DNA of 8,127 nucleotides. Origin: an uncultured Geobacteraceae bacterium. GTDB taxonomy: Bacteria; Desulfobacterota; Desulfuromonadia; Desulfuromonadales; Geopsychrobacteraceae. The notes beneath the pieces are model-generated. The model saw only the letters and a list, made by a program, of their open reading frames with translations, was not told where the DNA came from and made no database searches. A program made the position numbers and the translations under genes. The stretch spans positions 1 to 8,127 of the forward strand of contig CALFFB010000082.1 of the NCBI GenBank assembly GCA_937958075.1. Reading direction: 5' to 3'. This document shows, one piece after another, positions 4,850 to 8,127 of this stretch; within the stretch, counting starts at the first letter, position 1, and each line of letters starts with the position of its first letter.

Positions 4850-6265
4850 TCAGACCCTCCCTTCCGCTTTGAGCAGGGCCAAAGAGGGATCCTCCCCTTT
4901 GTTGACGGTCATGTACATATTGTAGATAAAGACGAGGATGCCAAGGAGATAAATGAGGCCGCCACCGGCACGGGCCCACCAGTAGGGATACATTTCCACC
5001 ATGGTCTCCATGAAGGTATAGGTCAGGCTGCCGTCAGCGTTCATGGCATTCCACATGCCGGCCTGGACAACGCCGGCGACCCACATGCTCACCGACCAGA
5101 TGAGCTGACCGACAAGGATCAGCCAGAAATGCAGGTTGGCCAGGGGGATGCTGTAGACCTCGCGCCCGTACACGCGGGGCAGCAGGTAGTAGATGCCGGC
5201 AAAGCTGATCATCGATACCCAGCCCATGGTGCCCATGTGGATGTGGCCGGGTATCCAGTCGGTAAAATGAATGAAGGCGGAAAAGGTGCGGATCGCCTGC
5301 ATCGGCCCCTGCAGGGTCTGCAGACCGTAAAAGGTGATACCGAGGATGAGGAACTTGACCAGGTAATTATCGCGCATCTGGTGCCACTGCCCGTTCATCG
5401 ACAGATAACCGTTGATCACCGAACCCCAGGACGGCGCGATCAGCATGATGGAGAAGGCCATGGCCAGGGTCTGGATCCAGTCGGGAACCGGGGTCCAGAG
5501 CAGGTGGTGGGCGCCGGTCCACAGATACATGAAAATCAGCGACCAGAAAGCGATGATGGAAAGCCGGTGGCTGTAGATGGGCACCCCGGTGGATTTCGGC
5601 AGAAAGTAGTAGAACATGGCCAGGGGCGGCGCCGTCAGGGCCATGGCCACGGCGTTGTGGCCGAACCACCACTGGACATTGGCGCTGTTGGTGCCGGCGA
5701 AGATCGAATAGGACTTGAAGGCCGACACCGGCACCGTCAGGCCGTTAATGATATAGAGGATGGCGATGCCGATGATGGCGGCCATCATGTACCAGAGGGA
5801 GATGTACATCTGCTCCTCTTTGCGCTTCATGATCGTCATGATGATATTGACGCTGAAGGCCACCCACAAGACCACGACCATGATGTCCACGGGCCACTCC
5901 AGTTCATGATACTCATGGGTGGTGTTGAAGCCGAGAAGCAGGGTCACGGCGGCGGCGATGATGGTGGCGTTGAACAGCCACAGCTGAAATTTCGCCAGCC
6001 CCAGGCTCCACAATGGCGTTTTGCACAGGCGCTGGACAATGTAGAGGAACATGGCGAAGATGGTGCCGATCCCCCAGCCGTAAATACCGGCATTGGTGTG
6101 CAGCGGCCGCAGACGACCGAAGGTGAAATAGGGCGGATAGTTGAGGTCGGCATTGACCATCTGCAGCGACGCGATCACGCCGACCACAACCGCGACGACC
6201 CCCCACAGGATGCTCCAGTTGATAAAGCTCCTGACAATGTCAGTGTGATACTTCGGTTTTTCCAT
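4850..6265 (-). CDS. ccoN: cbb3-type cytochrome oxidase catalytic subunit I, CcoN
   Basis: This 471-residue polytopic membrane protein is the heme-copper catalytic subunit that reduces O2 to water with high affinity. The expected residues are all present: H56 (RLRPLHTN) and H343 for low-spin heme b; H341 (PGHIHMG) for heme b3; and H203 (WWFGHN), H253 and H254 (GAHHLLW) for CuB. Y247 (MYLWTGAHH) matches the tyrosine cross-linked to the CuB histidine in C-family oxidases. Other C-family blocks include VYSHRLS-like IYSHRLS (230-236), APSWGS (277-282) and FTDWIPGH (334-341). The start is ATG at 6265, preceded by GAGGAGG (6276-6270) in the leader. An in-frame ATG at 6394 is rejected because it lies in the promoter. 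It heads the ccoNOQP operon; assembly genes (ccoGHIS) are not in this window. Confidence 0.97.
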   Translation of the reverse strand: MEKPKYHTDIVRSFINWSILWGVVAVVVGVIASLQMVNADLNYPPYFTFGRLRPLHTNAGIYGWGIGTIFAMFLYIVQRLCKTPLWSLGLAKFQLWLFNATIIAAAVTLLLGFNTTHEYHELEWPVDIMVVVLWVAFSVNIIMTIMKRKEEQMYISLWYMMAAIIGIAILYIINGLTVPVSAFKSYSIFAGTNSANVQWWFGHNAVAMALTAPPLAMFYYFLPKSTGVPIYSHRLSIIAFWSLIFMYLWTGAHHLLWTPVPDWIQTLAMAFSIMLIAPSWGSVINGYLSMNGQWHQMRDNYLVKFLILGITFYGLQTLQGPMQAIRTFSAFIHFTDWIPGHIHMGTMGWVSMISFAGIYYLLPRVYGREVYSIPLANLHFWLILVGQLIWSVSMWVAGVVQAGMWNAMNADGSLTYTFMETMVEMYPYWWARAGGGLIYLLGILVFIYNMYMTVNKGEDPSLALLKAEGRV

Positions 6266-6314
6266 GGAGCCTCCTCGCGCGATGCGTTGCTCGCCCTGTC
6301 CATTGCCGGGGCAG

Positions 6315-6335
6315 GCGGCACCTTGTGCCGCTTTT
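6315..6335 (+). terminator. Perfect 7-bp hairpin in the ccoN leader; terminator-like in the plus direction
   Basis: GCGGCAC (6315-6321) and GTGCCGC (6325-6331) form a perfect, GC-rich 7-bp stem with a 3-nt loop. On the plus strand TTTTCTGTT follows immediately, as in an intrinsic terminator. In that direction it could stop antisense transcripts leaving ccoN. On the minus strand it lies in the predicted 5' leader of ccoNOQP, about 35-50 nt from the start codon and upstream of the ribosome site. There it would be a stabilising hairpin without a T tract. Confidence 0.45.
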
Positions 6336-6366
6336 CTGTTCCCTTGATACGCATAAAAACGGGTCC

Positions 6367-6394
6367 ATTCTAGAGGATTAAGGGGGAATGTCAA
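6367..6394 (-). promoter_or_regulatory. Sigma70-type promoter of the cco operon
   Basis: On the minus strand TTGACA (6394-6389, perfect -35) is followed after 16 bp by TAGAAT (6372-6367, one mismatch to TATAAT). Transcription should start near 6360, giving a leader of about 95 nt before ccoN. The -35 overlaps the palindrome TCAATTGA (6391-6398). I see no TTGAT-N4-ATCAA (FNR/ANR) box, so the oxygen control usual for cbb3 genes is not apparent here. Confidence 0.7.
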
Positions 6395-6463
6395 TTGACT
6401 TCGGCGGGTTGTCGAGCCTCCTTTTTTTCAGGGTGAAGATGGATTCCGGGCGAGAAATGCACA

Positions 6464-6498
6464 TGAACGTTGTTCAGTTCATACATCTATGGTATTTT
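6464..6498 (+). promoter_or_regulatory. Candidate promoter with an overlapping repeat for the binding-protein gene
   Basis: TTGTTC (6470-6475), a 17-bp spacer and TATTTT (6493-6498) make a weak sigma70-like promoter about 90 nt before the ATG at 6585. The -35 overlaps TGAAC-GTT-GTTCA (6464-6476), and a second GTTCA follows directly (6477-6481). One left half-site therefore faces two right half-sites. This looks operator-like, but no regulator gene lies beside it. Confidence 0.3.
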
Positions 6499-6506
6499 TA
6501 CGTGTT

Positions 6507-6515
6507 GGGGGGGGG
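6507..6515. repeat. Nine-G homopolymer tract in the leader of the binding-protein gene
   Basis: An uninterrupted run of nine G lies between the candidate -10 (6493-6498) and the start codon at 6585. It is outside the coding region if the start is correct. Such tracts are prone to length change by slippage and could alter transcription or leader structure. Confidence 0.6.
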
Positions 6516-6584
6516 ATGTGCCGGTTCAGTCGTTGCCGGCAGCTTGATATGCTGGCTGTGATGATTTTCCCGAAAGGACCTTTT

Positions 6585-7550
6585 ATGCGCTGTTTTATGG
6601 TCGGATTGCTGCTGCTGATAACGGTGCCGGGTCTGGTTTGTGCGGACCCTCCGGTTATTGAGGATGTGCCGTTGATTGAATGGTACATGATCGATCTGCC
6701 ACCCATCCAGAATGCCACCGGCGACAGTCGCGGTCTGGGTTATACCGATTTGATGCGCTGGCGGCTGATCGCCCGGCTGGATGGTTATCGGCATGTTCTG
6801 CGCAACTCCAACGTGCAACGGATGCTCAGCGATATCAAGACCAAGCCCAACATCTGCAATACCGCCTTCCTTAAAACCCCGGAGCGTGAAGCCTTTATGG
6901 CCTACGCTACCCCCCTTCACGCCCAGTTTCCCAATGGTGCGGTTGTCCTGAAATCGCGCCTGGCGGACGAATTCAGCCGTTACATCGAGGAGGATGTCCT
7001 TGATGTTCAGGCGCTGATTGAGGCGGGAGGTCGGTTGGTGGTACAGAGTGGTCGCTCCTACGGACGTGCCCTGGATCAGGTCGTGGCCGAGGCGGAAGAG
7101 CGCAAGCAGCTGATCGTGATTACCACCAATCGTCCGGTGGAAGGTAAAATCGGCCTGCTGGCGGCGCAACGGGCCGAGGTGGCTCTGCTCTATCCCTACG
7201 AATATTTCTTTTTTCTAGCCGATACGGTGTTGACGGACGACTATGAATTTTTTCAGGCCGCGGGTGAGACGGGCTATACCCTGAATCATCTGGCCTGTTC
7301 CCGCTCGGAACTGGGCGAAGAGGTTGTCGCGACCGTTGATCCTCTGATTCTGCGCGACAGGGACGGGTTCTTCGCGGCGGCCTACCGCAAATGGTTGCCG
7401 CCATCGATGCTGCCGCGCCATGCCGACCACCATCTCGATGCCTTTGGGGTGCCCCTGGAGGCCCATTCCAGCGTTATGCCGACGGCAGAGCAGGCCATTG
7501 CCGACTGCATGCTTAACGGCGGGGTCTGGTTTCAGGGAGACTGTCGCTAA
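6585..7550 (+). CDS. Periplasmic solute-binding-like protein (SBP_bac_3 fold, resembling TIGR02285)
   Basis: This 321-residue precursor has a signal peptide (MRCFMVGLLLL..., cleavage after VCA at residue 20), so it is exported. The mature protein opens with PLIEWYMIDLPPIQN, then SRGLGYTDL (48-56) and CNTAFLKTPEREAFM (91-105), with a likely hinge at NGAVVLKSRL (117-126). This pattern resembles an uncharacterised family of periplasmic proteins related to extracellular solute-binding proteins (family 3, type 2 fold). No transporter genes are adjacent, so it may sense or bind rather than import. C308 and C320 near the C-terminus could form a disulfide. The start at 6585 is supported by AAAGGA 6 nt upstream; an in-frame ATG at 6489 lies before the G tract and lacks a signal-peptide context. 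It is divergent from the cco operon and ends 30 nt from a convergent GGDEF gene. The ligand is unknown. Confidence 0.7.
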   Translation: MRCFMVGLLLLITVPGLVCADPPVIEDVPLIEWYMIDLPPIQNATGDSRGLGYTDLMRWRLIARLDGYRHVLRNSNVQRMLSDIKTKPNICNTAFLKTPEREAFMAYATPLHAQFPNGAVVLKSRLADEFSRYIEEDVLDVQALIEAGGRLVVQSGRSYGRALDQVVAEAEERKQLIVITTNRPVEGKIGLLAAQRAEVALLYPYEYFFFLADTVLTDDYEFFQAAGETGYTLNHLACSRSELGEEVVATVDPLILRDRDGFFAAAYRKWLPPSMLPRHADHHLDAFGVPLEAHSSVMPTAEQAIADCMLNGGVWFQGDCR

Positions 7551-7580
7551 AAAGGCAGGCCGTCTGTGCAAGGGTGTTGA

Positions 7581-8127
7581 TCAGGGGGAGGGTTGTAGTG
7601 CCGCCGGGCTGATGTTTGCGACGGTCTGGTTGCGGCCGGAGTTTTTGGCGGCATAGAGATTCCGGTCGGCCCGCAGAAACAGATCTTCAAAGCGGCTGTC
7701 TTCTTTTTGCCATTGGCCGATACCGCAACTTAAAGTCAGCTTGAGCTGCTGACCCTTCTCGTCGGTTATGGTGGCGGTTCTCACCAGCTCATTGAGCCGA
7801 TGGGCGACAATCTGAGCCTCACGACTGCCGATCCCCGGCAGCAGCAGTACGAATTCATCCCCGCCGAAACGCGCGACCACGTCGATCTCCCGTACCGCTT
7901 TGCGCATGCAGTCGGCAACGAGGCAGATGGCGCGATCCCCCAACTCGTGACCATGGGTGTCGTTCACCTGTTTGAAACTGTCAATATCACAGACAATCAA
8001 TGACAAAGGGCTGTTGCTGCGGCGCGACAGGGCCATCAAGGTCCGGGCGTCGGTCAGCAGTTGCCGGCGGTTGGCCAGACCCGTCAGCGGATCCGTATGG
8101 GCCAGGGCCTCCAGTTGCTTGTTGGCG
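7581..8127 (-). CDS. Diguanylate cyclase, C-terminal GGDEF domain (N-terminus outside the window)
   Basis: The last 181 residues of a larger protein are visible; the frame is open to the right edge, so the 5' end is missing. The segment starts ANKQLEALAHTDPLTGLANR, the standard entry into a GGDEF domain after a coiled-coil linker. D47 and D49 (CDIDSFKQVND) are metal-binding positions. The catalytic loop is intact as GGDEF (88-92). An inhibitory I-site RxxD (R79-D82) stands exactly five residues before it. Late motifs LSCGIG (132-137) and RADRNLYAAKNSGRN (152-166) complete the domain. It should make c-di-GMP from two GTP with product feedback. The sensory domain cannot be seen. A TTG at 8039 and an ATG at 8036 fall inside the domain and are not the real start. 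Confidence 0.93.
   Translation of the reverse strand, partial: ANKQLEALAHTDPLTGLANRRQLLTDARTLMALSRRSNSPLSLIVCDIDSFKQVNDTHGHELGDRAICLVADCMRKAVREIDVVARFGGDEFVLLLPGIGSREAQIVAHRLNELVRTATITDEKGQQLKLTLSCGIGQWQKEDSRFEDLFLRADRNLYAAKNSGRNQTVANISPAALQPSP

Noticed and set aside
5129..6373. Plus-strand 414-codon open frame opposite ccoN
   Set aside because: It is the complement of the CcoN coding frame. Its product is rich in Gly/His/Asp/Gln with no domain, signal or ribosome site, and ccoN is unmistakable on the other strand.
6266..6394. N-terminal extension of CcoN from an ATG at 6394
   Set aside because: The added 43 residues are not CcoN-like, and this region contains the promoter and leader hairpin. 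The ATG at 6265 has a strong GAGGAGG site.
7551..7580. Possible shared terminator between the convergent binding-protein and GGDEF genes
   Set aside because: No stable stem with a following T run is visible in the 30-nt gap on either strand.
1..8127. CRISPR arrays, tRNA or rRNA genes, insertion sequences
   Set aside because: No regularly spaced repeats, transposase frames or recognisable structural RNA sequences were seen on either strand.

Overview
The window looks like chromosome of a Gram-negative, cytochrome-rich Deltaproteobacterium/Desulfobacterota of the Desulfuromonas–Geobacter type. The main pointer is a triheme cytochrome c7 of the PpcA family, which is characteristic of that group. 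It lies next to a cbb3-type (high-affinity) cytochrome oxidase, a lipoprotein RND efflux adaptor with an AcrR-like repressor, and a c-di-GMP cyclase. The assignment is an inference from protein families; no rRNA or tRNA gene is present.

Layout. (1) Positions 1-970 hold a divergent efflux pair: the first codons of an AcrA/MexA-type lipoprotein adaptor on the minus strand and an AcrR-type TetR repressor on the plus strand. A palindromic operator sits midway between them. (2) Positions 1062-1594 hold a ParDE-type toxin–antitoxin pair on the minus strand, convergent with the repressor. (3) Positions 1625-2264 hold a possible 37-residue membrane peptide, a long-armed inverted repeat, the cytochrome c7 gene and its motif-rich upstream region. 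(4) Positions 2321-6265 hold a compact minus-strand operon, ccoN-ccoO-ccoQ-ccoP, followed 62 nt later by a glutaminase gene. A strong sigma70-like promoter and a hairpin leader precede ccoN. (5) Positions 6464-8127 hold a plus-strand periplasmic binding-protein-like gene with a nine-G tract in its leader. It is convergent with the 3' end of a GGDEF diguanylate cyclase gene that runs out of the window.

The most interesting observation is the heme arrangement of the oxidase. CcoO, normally a one-heme subunit of roughly 200-240 residues, is 293 residues long and carries a second complete cytochrome c domain at its C-terminus. CcoP, normally a two-heme subunit, is only 165 residues long with a single CXXCH. 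The operon still encodes three c-type hemes, but one appears to have moved from CcoP to CcoO. All catalytic ligands of CcoN are intact, so this is probably a working terminal oxidase with a rewired electron-entry path. The neighbouring periplasmic c7 is a plausible, unproven electron donor. I cannot tell from sequence alone whether this architecture has been described before.
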